The translations under genes and the position numbers were made by a program. A model generated the notes under the pieces. It was given only the letters and a program-made list of their open reading frames with translations, searched no databases and was not told the DNA's origin. A stretch of 64,000 nt of DNA from Medakamo hakoo (lineage: Eukaryota; Chlorophyta; Trebouxiophyceae; Coccomyxaceae), in the NCBI GenBank assembly GCA_026636295.1, contig CP089463.1, positions 248,001 to 312,000 of the forward strand. Reading direction: 5' to 3'. Shown piece after piece: positions 28,374 through 42,957 of the stretch (the stretch's first letter is position 1; every line of letters starts with the position of its first letter).

Positions 28374-30842
28374 TCACCTCTCCCGCATCTCCAACAGAAG
28401 GTCGGCCAGCGTGGGCCCACCGACGCACGCCCCAGGCTCAGGGACAGGGCCACCGCTGCTCCCACTGAGCGCCCCCAGCCCCGCCCGCACCAAGGCCGCC
28501 GCCGCGGCCGCGTCCCCACGCACCGGCGCACGCTCTCCAGCCGGCGCTTTTCTGTACGCCAGGAGAACACGGTTGACGTCGTCGGTGACGTCGATCTCGT
28601 AGACGGCTGGGAAGTGGGCCTGGAGGTGTGTGTGTGTTAGAGGGAGTGGGAGTCGGGAGTGTGTGTGAGTGCGGTGCGTTGTCTCTCGTTCTCCGCTGCC
28701 CTCCCCCACCCTCTCCACTCTCCATCCCCACCCCCAGCTCCCCGACTCCCGCACCTTGAGCACAGCGATCAACGCCTCCACGGGCTCGCCCGCCCGGCTG
28801 ACGCAATTGACGGCCAAGACTCCCGCCTCCGCATCCAGCGCCCGCGCCGCTGACGCCACAAAGGCCGGCGTCGTGAAGGGCGGCGGCGGGCAGGTCATGG
28901 CCCCGGACCCGTCCCCGCCGCCCGCGTCGACGAGGATGGCGGCGCAGCCTCCCCGCTCCGCGCGCGCCACCGCGTCCACCCCGTCCGCCACGCGCACGAC
29001 CAGGCGGTCTGGGCCTAGGGTTTTCTCTGCGTCCGCCAGGCCGAAGTGCGCCCGCGCCACGTCAACCACGGCCGGATCGAGTTCGATGGCGTGGACGGCC
29101 CGCAGCGCGCGCAGCGTGCGCGCCGCGTGCGCGGCCAGCCCGCCGCCGCCCAGCCCCACCAGCAGCAGGTCGGCCGGCTTTGGGAGGGCTGCAATGGCGG
29201 ACCCCACAGGTGCCAGCCCCGCCAGCAGGGCGGTGTGGTAGGCGGCGGGCAGGTGGGTGCCGGCGAGCGCCTTTCCAGCCGGGCCGCCGCCCTTTTTGCT
29301 TCCAGCGCCGCCACCCTCGCCCACCACCGCCGCTTCGGACTGGACCAGGCCCGCCGCGCCCGCAAAGACCAGGCGTCGGAAGGCAATGATGCCCAACGCA
29401 GCTGCTGCCTCAGCATCCGGCGGTGCCACGTCTTCCACCAGGACCGTGCCGGACAGTTCCGACGCGACCCGCGCGACCGGCCGCCTCCACCCCAGGCCCG
29501 CGTCTCCGCCGAGGGTGAGGATGGGCACGGCCCGCTCCGCGCCGCGCAGCGGTGCGGGCGTAAGGTGCGCGACTGCCGGCCCCACTTCGGCCTGGATGGC
29601 GGGCAGGCCGCCCGGGAAGGCGTGGCCGCGGCCCAAGGCAACGGCAATCAGCCGGTCAGCCCCGACCTGCCCCCTCAGATTTTCCAGCCCGGCCGGCGAC
29701 GCAAACAGCCACTCGTGTTCGCGGCCCTGGGGTACAATGAACACGGCAGCCGATGGTAAAGGCGGCGGTTTCTTGGAGGGGAGGGCGGGCGGCGGGGCGC
29801 CAGGGCCGTCGACGACCGTCGCGCGGAAACGAGGCTCGACGCCTGGCGAGGCCGGTGGAGGGCCGACGGCCGCGGGCGCGACACGACCCGGGTGGAGGGC
29901 CGCCCACGGATCTCCAGTGTCCGCAGGGCCCGCTGCTGGTGGTGGTGGCCGGGCCGCGCCCCCCGCCCGGGCGGTGTTCTCCGCCGCGATGACGGCCGCG
30001 ACGCCGGCCAGCTGGGCCGCGTTGGGAAGGGCGGACGCGGTGGACGGGAGCTCAGCCACGACGGGCGGGGACGCTCCACCGCCCTCCTCGCCGCTGCGCA
30101 CGGCCATCACCACCAACGGCTGCAGCGCCGCGCCCGCCATGTCCGGCGGCGGCGGCGGGACGGCGATCGACGTCGCCCACCCCGCGCCCAGCCGCAGCCT
30201 CTCCAGCAGCGCCCGCAACACGTGCGGCTCGCACAGGGAGACGACGGCGTACGTCCCGCCCGGCGCCGTGAGCCGCACGGCTTCATCGACGGCAGCGCCC
30301 GCGACGGCCGCGGCGGCGGGCGTGTCGTCCGCGTGCAGCGCGTCCAGGCCGCCCTTGTCGATGAGCACGTCAAACCTCCCGCCCTCAAAGCCCGTCGCCG
30401 TCATGTCCGCGACGCGCCACTTGCACCCGGGGCGGGCGCGGGCGTGCAGTCCCAACTGCCCCCTGATCGCCCTGGCGCAGTTGTCGATGGACAGGACGTC
30501 GGTCGTGGCGGCCGGGTCGTCGTGCAGCTGGGCGGACAAGGCAGAGTTGCCGCACCCAAGGATGAGGGCGGACGCGGGGCGGGTGGCCGCCGTTTTTGAG
30601 CCGCCGGCTTGACCCGCCACTGGCCGTGGCGCGCACGCCGGCCGCAGCAGCGGCCCCAGCTGGCGCCAGTCGCCGTACCATTCAAAGGCGGCGTCGCCTC
30701 GCGCCGCGAAAAACGCGTCCCAAAAGGTGGGGGACCCGAAATCCGCGTCGCCGCCGCTGCCTGCCAAGACGGCGTCCAGGGAGGGTGGAGCAGCAGCTTT
30801 GACAGCCGCGGCGACGGCCGGGCGGCGGGTGGACCGGCCCAT
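28374..30842 (-). CDS. METTL13-like dual methyltransferase
   Basis: Two exons on the minus strand (30842-28755, 28619-28374), 777 residues. Human METTL13 methylates the N-terminus and Lys55 of elongation factor eEF1A with two separate SAM domains. Here the N-terminal domain has FWDAFFAARGDAAFEWYGDW, LILGCGNSALSAQL, LSIDNCARAI and FDVLIDKGGLDALHADD, all diagnostic of the METTL13 first domain. The C-terminal domain is spermidine-synthase-like: LLLVGLGGGGLAAHAARTL, VHAIELDPAVVDVARAHFGL and AILVDAGGGDG, ending HFPAVYEIDVTDDVNRVLLA. Both SAM-binding glycine loops are intact. It diverges from RLP24. Confidence 0.87.
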   Translation of the reverse strand: MGRSTRRPAVAAAVKAAAPPSLDAVLAGSGGDADFGSPTFWDAFFAARGDAAFEWYGDWRQLGPLLRPACAPRPVAGQAGGSKTAATRPASALILGCGNSALSAQLHDDPAATTDVLSIDNCARAIRGQLGLHARARPGCKWRVADMTATGFEGGRFDVLIDKGGLDALHADDTPAAAAVAGAAVDEAVRLTAPGGTYAVVSLCEPHVLRALLERLRLGAGWATSIAVPPPPPDMAGAALQPLVVMAVRSGEEGGGASPPVVAELPSTASALPNAAQLAGVAAVIAAENTARAGGAARPPPPAAGPADTGDPWAALHPGRVAPAAVGPPPASPGVEPRFRATVVDGPGAPPPALPSKKPPPLPSAAVFIVPQGREHEWLFASPAGLENLRGQVGADRLIAVALGRGHAFPGGLPAIQAEVGPAVAHLTPAPLRGAERAVPILTLGGDAGLGWRRPVARVASELSGTVLVEDVAPPDAEAAAALGIIAFRRLVFAGAAGLVQSEAAVVGEGGGAGSKKGGGPAGKALAGTHLPAAYHTALLAGLAPVGSAIAALPKPADLLLVGLGGGGLAAHAARTLRALRAVHAIELDPAVVDVARAHFGLADAEKTLGPDRLVVRVADGVDAVARAERGGCAAILVDAGGGDGSGAMTCPPPPFTTPAFVASAARALDAEAGVLAVNCVSRAGEPVEALIAVLKVRESGSWGWGWRVERVGEGSGERETTHRTHTHSRLPLPLTHTHLQAHFPAVYEIDVTDDVNRVLLAYRKAPAGERAPVRGDAAAAAALVRAGLGALSGSSGGPVPEPGACVGGPTLADLLLEMRER

Positions 30843-31331
30843 GTGTGAGTGGCGGGGCACCGGGCGTGTTTGTCGCCTCGCCCTTCCAGGCGTGGGGCGG
30901 CTAGGTTGAGCGCCAATCGGCGCCGCGCCGGTGCGGGCGAAGAACAGGAGCCGGGCACAGCCCGCTGAGGGATCCGAGCCCGTCGGCTGGGTGCACAGTC
31001 GCCCAGGCGTGAGCTCGGACTGCGCGCACGGGCGAGCTGAGGCGCACGGCCAGCCCTGCCACAACGGGAAACGCAAGAATGAGAGCGCACAGTGTTTGGC
31101 TCCTCCCCCCGTTTCACACACTGCATTTGTCGACGGCCGTCGCTTTCCTCCACACGTTCCGGCGTCGCCCACACAATCCCGCTCCCGTCCGCGCCCACCC
31201 GCACGTGGACGGCTATCTCGCCTGTCTCCCCAGACGAGAGGCAGGGCGCGTTTGTAGACTCGCAGCAGGCCATAGAACTCTAGACAGGAGAGTGAAGGGA
31301 GACCGGCGCCGCCGCCGCACACTCGCCCGCT
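30843..31331. promoter_or_regulatory. Divergent region, METTL13-like gene / RLP24
   Basis: 489 bp between outward starts of two translation-related genes. It is GC-rich without a clear TATA box, and ATG codons in it open only short frames. Co-regulation is inferred. Confidence 0.35.
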
Positions 31332-32053
31332 ATGCGCCTGGAAAAGTGCTGGTTCTGTTCCAGCACCATCTACCCGGGCCACGGTATCCAGTTTGTGCGC
31401 AATGACAGCACGGTGAGTAGGGTGGAGTGGGGGATGTGGAGGCAAACGGCGGCGCGAAACGAAAAAAAGCGGCGGCGCAGCGCAGCCGCCGCCTCCCCCG
31501 ACCTCCAGGCAGCGCCTTGTTGTTTCCGTCGACCGTCGCTCACGCCCCTGCCTCCTCCGCGCGCGCAAAAAAAACTTAGGTCTTCCGCTTCTGCCGGTCT
31601 AAATGCCACAAGAACTTTAAGATGAAGCGCAACCCGCGCAAGGTGCGGTGGACGAAAGCGTACCGCGCCCTGGCGGGCAAGGACCTGGCCGACGACGCCG
31701 TCTTTGAAATGGAGCGCCGCCGCAATGTGCCGGTGCGGTACGACCGCGAGCTGGTGGGCCGGACCGTCGCGGCCATGGCGCGTGTCGACGAAGTCAAAGT
31801 CGCCCGCCAGGACCGGTTTTACGAGCGGCGGATGCGCAAGGCGCGGGCGGAAGCGCGCGCGGCCGCGCGCGCCCAGCTCGAAAACGAGGCGCACCTCATC
31901 AAGGCGCCGGGCGGCCTGGCCACCGTCACGCCGGCCGAGGTGGCGGCGCGGACGCGGGCTGCCAAAGCCAAGGCGGGCAAAGCGGTGGAACGGGTGGCGG
32001 CGGAACCGGTGGGGGCCAAGGCAGGCGGCGGGCCCAGCCGGATGGAGGAGTGA
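31332..32053 (+). CDS. RLP24: Ribosome biogenesis protein RLP24 (eL24-like)
   Basis: Nucleolar paralogue of ribosomal protein eL24 that travels with pre-60S particles and is swapped for eL24 in the cytoplasm after release by the AAA ATPase Drg1/Rix7 family. Two exons (31332-31412, 31580-32053), 184 residues. Seen: the four-cysteine zinc ribbon [20 protein letters not shown] then [39 protein letters not shown] and the RLP24-specific [19 protein letters not shown], then a charged helical tail. The extra C-terminal region separates it from eL24 itself. A TGTAA signal begins one base after the stop codon. Confidence 0.95.
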
Positions 32054-32054
32054 G

Positions 32055-32059
32055 TGTAA
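32055..32059 (+). terminator. TGTAA poly(A) signal of RLP24
   Basis: TGTAA lies immediately after the RLP24 stop. The convergent SMC3 gene has its own minus-strand TGTAA at 32136-32140, so the two 3' ends would nearly meet. Confidence 0.5.
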
Positions 32060-32135
32060 AACCTTGTTGTGTTCTTGTACGGAGAGGGCTGTTTCGCATG
32101 TTGTTGGGAGCGCGGTGCCGCGCCACACCTTTTTC

Positions 32136-32140
32136 TTACA
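32136..32140 (-). terminator. TGTAA poly(A) signal of SMC3
   Basis: TTACA on the plus strand is TGTAA for the minus-strand SMC3 transcript, 113 bp after its stop codon. Confidence 0.4.
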
Positions 32141-32252
32141 GGGAATGCAAGGGGGGGAATGCAGGGGGTGAACATGGGGGACAGGTTGGGCGGTCAGGCG
32201 TTGGTTGTGTTGGCTCTCTCTCCCCCTCCCATCTCTCTCTCCACGCGCGCTC

Positions 32253-36864
<4,612 letters not shown>

Positions 36865-37116
36865 GGTGGCGTGTGTGTGAGGATGGCCCGCAGGCCGAGT
36901 GTGTGTGCGCGGGTGGGGTGGAAAGGGGTGTGTCCGGGACGCTCGCAGAGTGCGCTCGCTCGCGCCTGCGCGCGCTCTCTGACGCCGGAAGGGAGAAGTG
37001 AGGAGCCGGCGCCTCACATTGCAGAGAGGCCTTGCACTGGCCTCGCAGACTTCCTTTCTCCCGTGCAGTGCAGCGCGTGTGTGTGTGCAGAACCGCGCGC
37101 CGCCCCTCTTCCGACC
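36865..37116. promoter_or_regulatory. Divergent promoter, SMC3 / imidazoleglycerol-phosphate dehydratase
   Basis: 252 bp between outward starts; GC-rich, with a GT-rich stretch before the downstream ATG. I see no clear TATA box. Confidence 0.35.
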
Positions 37117-38304
37117 ATGCCCGCCCTCGCCGCACGCGCGTCCTCTGCGCCCTCTACCTCCGGCACTGGTGGCGTGGCCGAGCCGCGGCGGCCCCGCGGC
37201 AGCGGCCGCCGCGTGTCGTTGCCCGCCCCCGCCGCGACGCCCGCCAACACCGCGCCCGCCGCCGCCGCCGCGTCCTCCCTAGGCGCCGCCGCGTCCATGC
37301 CAGCCGCGGCGGCGGCGGCCCTGGCGGCTGCCACAGGCGTTCCTGGTGGGCCGAACGGTGCGTTGGGCGGGAGGGCGCGGCGAGAATCCGCGCTCGAGTC
37401 GCGGTGCGCCAACGCTGACCTCACATTCTCCCTTCTCCCGTCTCTCTTAGGTTCCTCCACGCGCCGCAAATCGTCTCGCCGCCGTGGCGGCAGCGGCAGC
37501 GGTGGCGGTGACGCTGCCTCCGCGTCCACTGGCCGCGCGTCCGCGGGGCGGTCCGCCGCCGTCACCCGTAAAACAAAGGAGACGGCCGTCGACGTGCGCA
37601 TCTGCCTGGACGGCACGGGCCAGTGCTCGTCGCGCACGTCCATCCCGTTCCTCGACCACATGATGGACGTGCGTTGTGGTGTGAGAGGGGTGGGGTGTGT
37701 GCGCACCGTGCGGGCTGCGCGCACGCGCGACTTTTTGCTTGCCCTCTGGCCAGCGTCGCGCGGGGGGCCCCGAACCTTCCTTCCTCCGCGCGACCTCTCA
37801 CGCCCCGCCCTCCTCACTCAAAAACGTCAGCAACTCGCCTCGCACGGCCTGTTCGACCTGAACATCCAGGCCGCGGGCGACACCTGGATCGACGACCACC
37901 ACACCAACGAGGACGTGGCGCTGGCGCTGGGCACCGCGCTCGCCCAGGCGCTGGGCGACCGGCGCGGCATCGTCCGCTTTGGCGACGCGGCCGCCCCGCT
38001 GGACGAAGCCCTCGTCCACGTCGTCCTGGACCTGTCGGGCCGGCCGCACCTGTCGTGCGGGCTGGACCTGCCCACCGAACGCATCGGCACGTACGAAACC
38101 CAGCTGGTCGAACACTTTTTCCAGTCGCTCGTCAACACGTCCGGGCTGACCCTCCACATCCGGCAGTTGGCCGGGTCCAACTCGCACCACATCGTGGAAG
38201 CGACGTTCAAAGCCTTTGCCCGCGCGCTGCGCATGGCGACGGAGGCGGACCCGCGGCGGGGGGGCAGGGTCGCGTCGAGCAAGGGCGTCCTGACGCAGAG
38301 CTGA
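37117..38304 (+). CDS. HISN5: Imidazoleglycerol-phosphate dehydratase, plastid
   Basis: Sixth step of histidine synthesis, removing water from imidazoleglycerol phosphate in the plastid; a Mn enzyme. Three exons (37117-37357, 37451-37668, 37831-38304), 310 residues. The first 110 residues are an A/S/P/R-rich transit peptide and low-complexity linker. The enzyme starts at [18 protein letters not shown] and has the metal ligands in [17 protein letters not shown] and [14 protein letters not shown], then [29 protein letters not shown] and [20 protein letters not shown]. All histidine ligand motifs are intact. The second intron falls between MMD and QLASHG. Confidence 0.96.
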   Translation: MPALAARASSAPSTSGTGGVAEPRRPRGSGRRVSLPAPAATPANTAPAAAAASSLGAAASMPAAAAAALAAATGVPGGPNGALGGRARRESALESRCANADLTFSLLPSLLGSSTRRKSSRRRGGSGSGGGDAASASTGRASAGRSAAVTRKTKETAVDVRICLDGTGQCSSRTSIPFLDHMMDVRCGVRGVGCVRTVRAARTRDFLLALWPASRGGPRTFLPPRDLSRPALLTQKRQQLASHGLFDLNIQAAGDTWIDDHHTNEDVALALGTALAQALGDRRGIVRFGDAAAPLDEALVHVVLDLSGRPHLSCGLDLPTERIGTYETQLVEHFFQSLVNTSGLTLHIRQLAGSNSHHIVEATFKAFARALRMATEADPRRGGRVASSKGVLTQS

Positions 38305-38620
38305 GAGGCGCGTTGGCGCGCGACCAACCGGGCGCGTGGACGCAGGGAGGGCTCGGGCTCGGCCGTCCCTCCCTGCGCCACCACTTGTTGCGGGGGCTAG
38401 ACATTTTGTGCGTGAGGAGAGGGTCCTGAGGGCGGGGGCGCGCGACCCGGGGAATGGAATGGAAGGGGTTGGGTGCGGGCGGTGTGGGTGGGTCCCGGGA
38501 TGGGGAGGGAGACAGTGGGCTGTTGCACCGCCCCACCCACCACGCTCGTGTCCCTCTCTTTTCGTTTTTCTCTCCGTTTTTTCACCCGGTCTCCCTCCCC
38601 GCCCCTCTCATTCTCATTTT
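38305..38620. other. Convergent intergenic region
   Basis: 316 bp between tail-to-tail genes; GC-rich near the first stop, then CT/T-rich toward the second. No gene is supported. Confidence 0.6.
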
Positions 38621-39824
38621 CTACTTGCTGAGCAGCTTGGGCAGCGCAATCGCCGCCGCGACGGCCAGCAGCGGCAGCAGCATCTGGAGCAGGCGGACGG
38701 CCGGCGACACGGGGGACGACCCACCGGCTTTCACGGCTCCGCCCGCGCGCGCACGGGACGGCGCCGAAATGTCGCCGCCCTCAAACTCGCCGATGTAAAA
38801 CTGTTCCAGCTGTTCCTTGGCCGCGTTGGAGTGGCCGATCTCGTCAAAGTCTTCGGTCGCGTCCTTGCCTGGATGAGTAGTGGATGGTTGAGGGGTGGTG
38901 GTGGGGTGGGGGGGGTCTCGTAAGCACGGGGCTGCAGACGCACGGCGGGCCAATGGCTGGTCAGAGGCGGCGCCGGAGGCGGGCGTAACGCCCATGGCTG
39001 GCGCCTCCGGTGGTCTGGCTGCGTGGCCGCGTCCGCCAGGCACCCGGGTGCATGGACAGCGCAGCGCGGGGAGGGAGGCGGCTCCCGTTGCCGGGCGACG
39101 ACGGCAACGAGCGAGCAAGGGTGCGCGTCGCGACGGCGCGAGCGCGCGCGCGCGCACACTGAGCGAGAAAAGGCCCGCCCACCGGTACATGCGCGGGTCC
39201 AACGGCACTGCCCACGTCACGAGCACGACCGGGCGCCTGGCTCCTCGGCCGGAGTGACCGCGCTGGCATCTAAAGCCAGGCATCGCGAGCGGTGGGCGCG
39301 GCAGACTCGCGGGCGGTGGCACGAGCGGCGGCGGCGGCGCGGGGCGGAAAAAGGCGACGCCGACGGGGTCGTCGACAGCTCTACGCCTTCTGATCGAAGC
39401 GACCAGGCCGCTCGAACTCTGAGGGAGGGGCAGGCAGGGCGTGCGCGCCCCGCAGACTGCGCAGGACGACCGCCCCGCGCACGCACGGCGCTGTTTCCCA
39501 TCCCTTCGACCTGGGTGCGCGCTCCGCCGGACAAAAACGGCCGTCCGGCCGCCCACGCAATCCAGCCTCCCCAGACCCACGCACGCCCGGTCCCGCAGGA
39601 GAGGGACGGCGCTCCCACATACACACGCACGCACCCGTGTTGGAGATGATGATGTCAAAGCCGCCCGGGTGCTCTTCCAGGAAGGTCGTGACGTCGTACA
39701 CGCGGCCGTGGACGAGGATCCAGCACGACGTCTCGGTCGCGTGGGCCTTCAGGTCGGCCAGCGTGTACACCTTCTTGGCGGGCGTGCCGTCCGTGGCGGG
39801 GGCGGCGGCGGCGGTGGTGGCCAT
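38621..39824 (-). CDS. CYB5: Cytochrome b5, tail-anchored
   Basis: Small haem protein donating electrons to ER desaturases and P450 enzymes. Two exons on the minus strand (39824-39635, 38868-38621), 145 residues. Seen: VYTLADLKAHATETSCWILV, HGRVYDVTTFLEEHPGGFDI with the first haem-ligand His in HPGG, then GKDATEDFDEIGHSNAAKEQ with the second ligand His in GHS, and LEQFYIGEF. After a linker comes one C-terminal membrane span (LLQMLLPLLAVAAAIALPKL) and a short basic tail, as in ER tail-anchored cytochrome b5. The 766-bp intron is nearly twice the coding length and is the longest in the window. Confidence 0.94.
38869..39634 (-). other. Intron of cytochrome b5
   Basis: 766-bp GT-AG intron, GC-rich, with many short open frames on both strands but no conserved-looking protein. 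No RNA gene is recognised. Confidence 0.7.
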
Positions 39825-40320
39825 TGTTTTGGTGCTGTAGGGACGGCGCGGGTGGAGTGGGAGGGTGGAATGGAGGTGTGCAGGGGGGGCGGGGGGCGGA
39901 CACAGGGTCGCTCTGCGTCGTTTCTTTCATGAAAAAAAAGGGAAGGCGGAAACTTACACGCGGCCGCCGCCCCGCCCATCCACACACGCGCGTGCACACG
40001 TTCTCTCTCCAGTTTTCCACTTTTTGTTCTTGCCAGTCGGAAGGGGATATTTCGTTGTTGCTGAAAACACAGAAGGTTTTTGCCTGGTTGAAGAAAAAAA
40101 AAACTCTCTCTCCCACCACCGCCCCCCACAACGAGTACGAAAATGCTGCGGAAGGGGAGACACGCGCATGCCGGGAGTAAAGGGGCCCCGCGTTTCCAAT
40201 AAAAAAGGGCATAAAAAAAGAGGACGGCGACGGAAAAAAAAAAACTGGGGCAGTGGTGGGGTGTGGTCGCAGCCAGACCCGGCCCCAAGGAAGGACGGGG
40301 GGGGGGACAATGGGCGCGCC
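39825..40320 (-). other. Upstream region of cytochrome b5 and 3' region of the RETICULATA-related gene
   Basis: 496 bp between tandem minus-strand genes. It is unusually A-rich on the plus strand, with A-runs near 39932, 40093, 40199, 40214 and 40236, in strong contrast to the surrounding sequence. No gene is supported. Confidence 0.6.
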
Positions 40321-41869
40321 TCATGCCGCCGCCGCCACGGCCGCCCGCCGCCGCAGGCCCCACGGCGCGCCGGACGCCTTTTTCGGCTCATCCACACTCG
40401 CCCCCCGCTTCTTCGCCTTCCGCGGCGGCCGCGGCTGTTCCAGTTTCAGGGCCTCGGCCGTCGCCATCCACCCGCGCGCGCCCGCGACGTTGTTGGCCAG
40501 GCGCAGGGCGACGCTGCCCGCCCGCGGGACCAGGCCGGACACGCTCCCCGCCGCCGCCGCGCCGTACAGCGCTTCTTCCGCCGCGTTCACCAGGTTGTAC
40601 CGCACGTTGGAGGACGTCGACATGAAGACCAGCCAGCCGACGCCCGTCCCCAGGACCGACTGGTACGTCGGCGGCGGGCGCCAGGCCGGGTCGGCGGCCT
40701 CCCGCAGCGCGGTGAGGCCGGCCACCAGGGCGGAGCCCGTCACGCCCATGGTGAAGCCGACGGCGCCGTACTGGGCGGCCCGGGCGGCGAAGCAGGCGGC
40801 GCGGGACGACGGCGGGTACGGCCCCCGCTGCAGGACGTGGGCGGGGAGGGAGGCCAGGAAGGACCGGAGCGGGCCGCGGGCGGACGACGCCGCCGCGGCG
40901 GCCGCGGCGACCGCCGCCGCGCTGGCCGCGGGGACCGTCGGCGCCAGCAGGTAGACGAGCGCAAAGTCGTTGAGCAGGGACACCGCGACCTGGGAGAGGA
41001 CAAACTCGGCCTCGGCGCCCAGGCGGGACAGCGACCACCCGCGCGCCGCCGCGTTGACGCCCAGAATGATGGCCGCGTCCAGGCCGCATTCCACGGCCAG
41101 CTTGTAGGCAAAGGCCGGGTCGGCGGCGGACCGGGCGCGGACGCCGGCGGCGAGGCTGTTGGGATGATGGGGTGGGATTGGGGTGGAGAGTGAGGGAGGG
41201 AGGACAAAAGCGGCGGGAGACTGGGCGCGCGTGGCCGCTGTCCGCCTGCGAGAGCCGTTTTTGGGTGGGGCGGGCATGGAGCCACCTCCCTCCCGCAACG
41301 CAGGCTCATGCTTGAGCACCGTGCCATGCCAGGGCGGGTGCCATGCAGAGCGCAGACACCCTGCAACGCTGTCCGCGGTGTGCCGAAAAAAAGCAGCAGC
41401 GCGTTTTGCTCGCGCTAACGAGAGCGCTCGCCTTCCCCAGCCGCCGCGCCCCAGCTCACCCCTCCTCCACCTACTCAAAACAAACTCACCGGCTGAACAG
41501 GTCCAGGCGCGACCAGACCGAGCCACCGCCGTCGCCGCCGTCACCATCGCCGTCTCCGCCGGGCGGAGGGAGTTCGGCCGGCGGCGGCGGCGGTGGACCG
41601 CCCGCGCCGGTGTCCGGGCTAGGCGGCGCGACAACGACGGGCACCTGGCCCAGCCGGTCGACGAGCGGAGAGCTCGAAGGTGCTGATGTCGTCGGCGCCA
41701 GCCCAGACGCGGCCAGGATGGGCGACGGCTGCGAGGACGAGGACGACGACGGCGCTGCTGCCGATGACGGGCCGGCAAAGACGAGCGGCGCGCGGCGCCG
41801 CCGCGATGGCAGGCGCGTGCCCCGGACGGACCCGCCCGCCCGGCCCTGGGTAGATGGCAGGACTGGCAT
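40321..41869 (-). CDS. RETICULATA-related protein (DUF3411), plastid membrane
   Basis: Two exons on the minus strand (41869-41490, 41155-40321), 404 residues. The RETICULATA-related family sits in the plastid envelope of plants and algae and affects leaf mesophyll and plastid metabolism; its molecular role is unresolved. Exon 1 encodes a transit peptide and a proline/serine-rich disordered region. Exon 2 has the family core: FAYKLAVECGLDAAIILGVN, AEFVLSQVAVSLLNDFALVY then LLAPT, FAARAAQYGAVGFTMGVTGS, TYQSVLGTGVGWLVFMSTSS and NVRYNLVNAAEEALYG, with about four membrane segments. The polyalanine stretch near the middle is an insert. The family call rests on these core motifs. Confidence 0.82.
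41156..41489 (-). other. Intron of the RETICULATA-related gene
   Basis: 334-bp intron; nothing beyond a GC-rich interior and the splice signals is supported. Confidence 0.65.
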
Positions 41870-41919
41870 CACGTGACGATTGGCGGACCGACTCTGCGAG
41901 CTCAGGAACCCGCCCCTGC

Positions 41920-42138
41920 TCACGCGTGTTTTGCGGGCGGTGCGGCGCGCGTCGTCGGCTCCGCCGCTGCAGCCTGTTTGAGCGACTCGCGGTAGGCCGC
42001 CACCAGTTTCTCCGCGGTTTTGGAGTTGCGCTTGGTCGCGGACTTCGCGGACGTTTTTGGGACGCCCCACGGCTTTAGCCACAGCTTCCCACCGGTTGTT
42101 TTGTGGACGGCAGCAACCAGCGCGCTCAGCCGCACCAT
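41920..42138 (-). CDS. Small lysine-rich protein, function unknown
   Basis: 72 residues in a single frame. It begins MVRLSALVAAVHKTTGGKLW, continues LKPWGVPKTSAKSATKRNSK and TAEKLVAAYRESLKQAAAA, and ends in a short alanine/proline tail. It is basic with a predicted helix, and its composition is unlike antisense reading of GC-rich DNA, which makes it look coding. I recognise no family. It lies 50 bp upstream of the RETICULATA-related start, and its own start is 70 bp from the RlmH start on the other strand, so it has a plausible promoter. A GTGAGC donor-like site overlaps the stop codon, so it might instead be the first exon of a longer product. Confidence 0.5.
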   Translation of the reverse strand: MVRLSALVAAVHKTTGGKLWLKPWGVPKTSAKSATKRNSKTAEKLVAAYRESLKQAAAAEPTTRAAPPAKHA

Positions 42139-42208
42139 TCTTCAGTGTGAAGAGAGAGCGCGTGTGTTCTTTTTTTTTCACTCTGCACTTTCGTTTCGGC
42201 CGTCCGGC

Positions 42209-42907
42209 ATGCTGCTGGCCAGGGCGACGCCAGCCATGCGACATGTCGCAGGTCGAGTGGGCTGGGCGGGGACGCCAGCCATGCGTGTCGCAGGTCGAGT
42301 GGGCGGGGTGGGGCACCCGGGGGTCGCCCTCCTTGCCCGACGGTGCAACCACTGCGCCGCGGCCGCCGCCGCGCCCGCCACACCTGGCCGCCCGGCCGCC
42401 CGGGCCACGCGCCCCACTCCCTTGAAGCTCGTCTTCGTCGCCAAGGCCGACCCAGAAGCTGATGCTGTCTGCGGCGGCTGGGCCGCCAAGGTGCGGCGCT
42501 ACACGACCCTGACGGAACTGTCCATACGAGGTAACCCGTCCAAGGCCGCCGACCCGGCCACGGCCGTCAAGGCCGAGGGCGACCGCGTGCTCAAAGCCTT
42601 GCACCCGGCCGACGTCGTCATCGCCCTGGACGAGCGGGGAAAGGAAGCGACGTCCGAGGGCATTGCAGACCTGCTGGCCGAAGCGGGCGGGTGCGGCGGG
42701 AGTGGCGACCTGGAAGCCCGGGCGGGCGGGTCGTTGGTGTTCGTCATCGGCGGGCCGTTTGGCCACGACCCGCGCGTGCGCGCGCGCGCGGCCCGGACGC
42801 TGCGCCTGTCAGGATGTGTTCTGAACCACAAAATCGCCCGCATCGTTTTGCTGGAGCAACTGTACCGCGGGTGGACAATTTTGAAGGGCGAGCCGTACCA
42901 CCATTAG
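42209..42907 (+). CDS. RLMH: RlmH-type rRNA pseudouridine methyltransferase, organellar
   Basis: SPOUT-fold methyltransferase. Bacterial RlmH methylates pseudouridine 1915 in helix 69 of 23S rRNA; plants keep a plastid-targeted copy. One exon, 232 residues. The mature domain begins LKLVFVAKADPEADAVC and has DVVIALDERGKEATSEGIAD, the SAM-binding knot LVFVIGGPFGHDPRVRARAA and LNHKIARIVLLEQLYRGWTI, ending LKGEPYHH, which is the diagnostic RlmH C-terminus. The first 65 residues form a basic presequence that contains an in-frame tandem duplication (TPAMRHVAGRVGWAG / TPAMRVAGRVGGVG). Confidence 0.92.
   Translation: MLLARATPAMRHVAGRVGWAGTPAMRVAGRVGGVGHPGVALLARRCNHCAAAAAAPATPGRPAARATRPTPLKLVFVAKADPEADAVCGGWAAKVRRYTTLTELSIRGNPSKAADPATAVKAEGDRVLKALHPADVVIALDERGKEATSEGIADLLAEAGGCGGSGDLEARAGGSLVFVIGGPFGHDPRVRARAARTLRLSGCVLNHKIARIVLLEQLYRGWTILKGEPYHH
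42226..42312 (+). repeat. 45-bp tandem duplication in the RlmH presequence
   Basis: Two near-identical units (42226-42270 and 42271-42312) that both begin GACGCCAGCCATGCG; the second lacks three bases. The period is a multiple of three, so the frame is kept. Confidence 0.9.
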
Positions 42908-42957
42908 CCGCACGGCCATGTGACCAAAAAAAAAACTGTTAGAGACCCTCTTTTATG

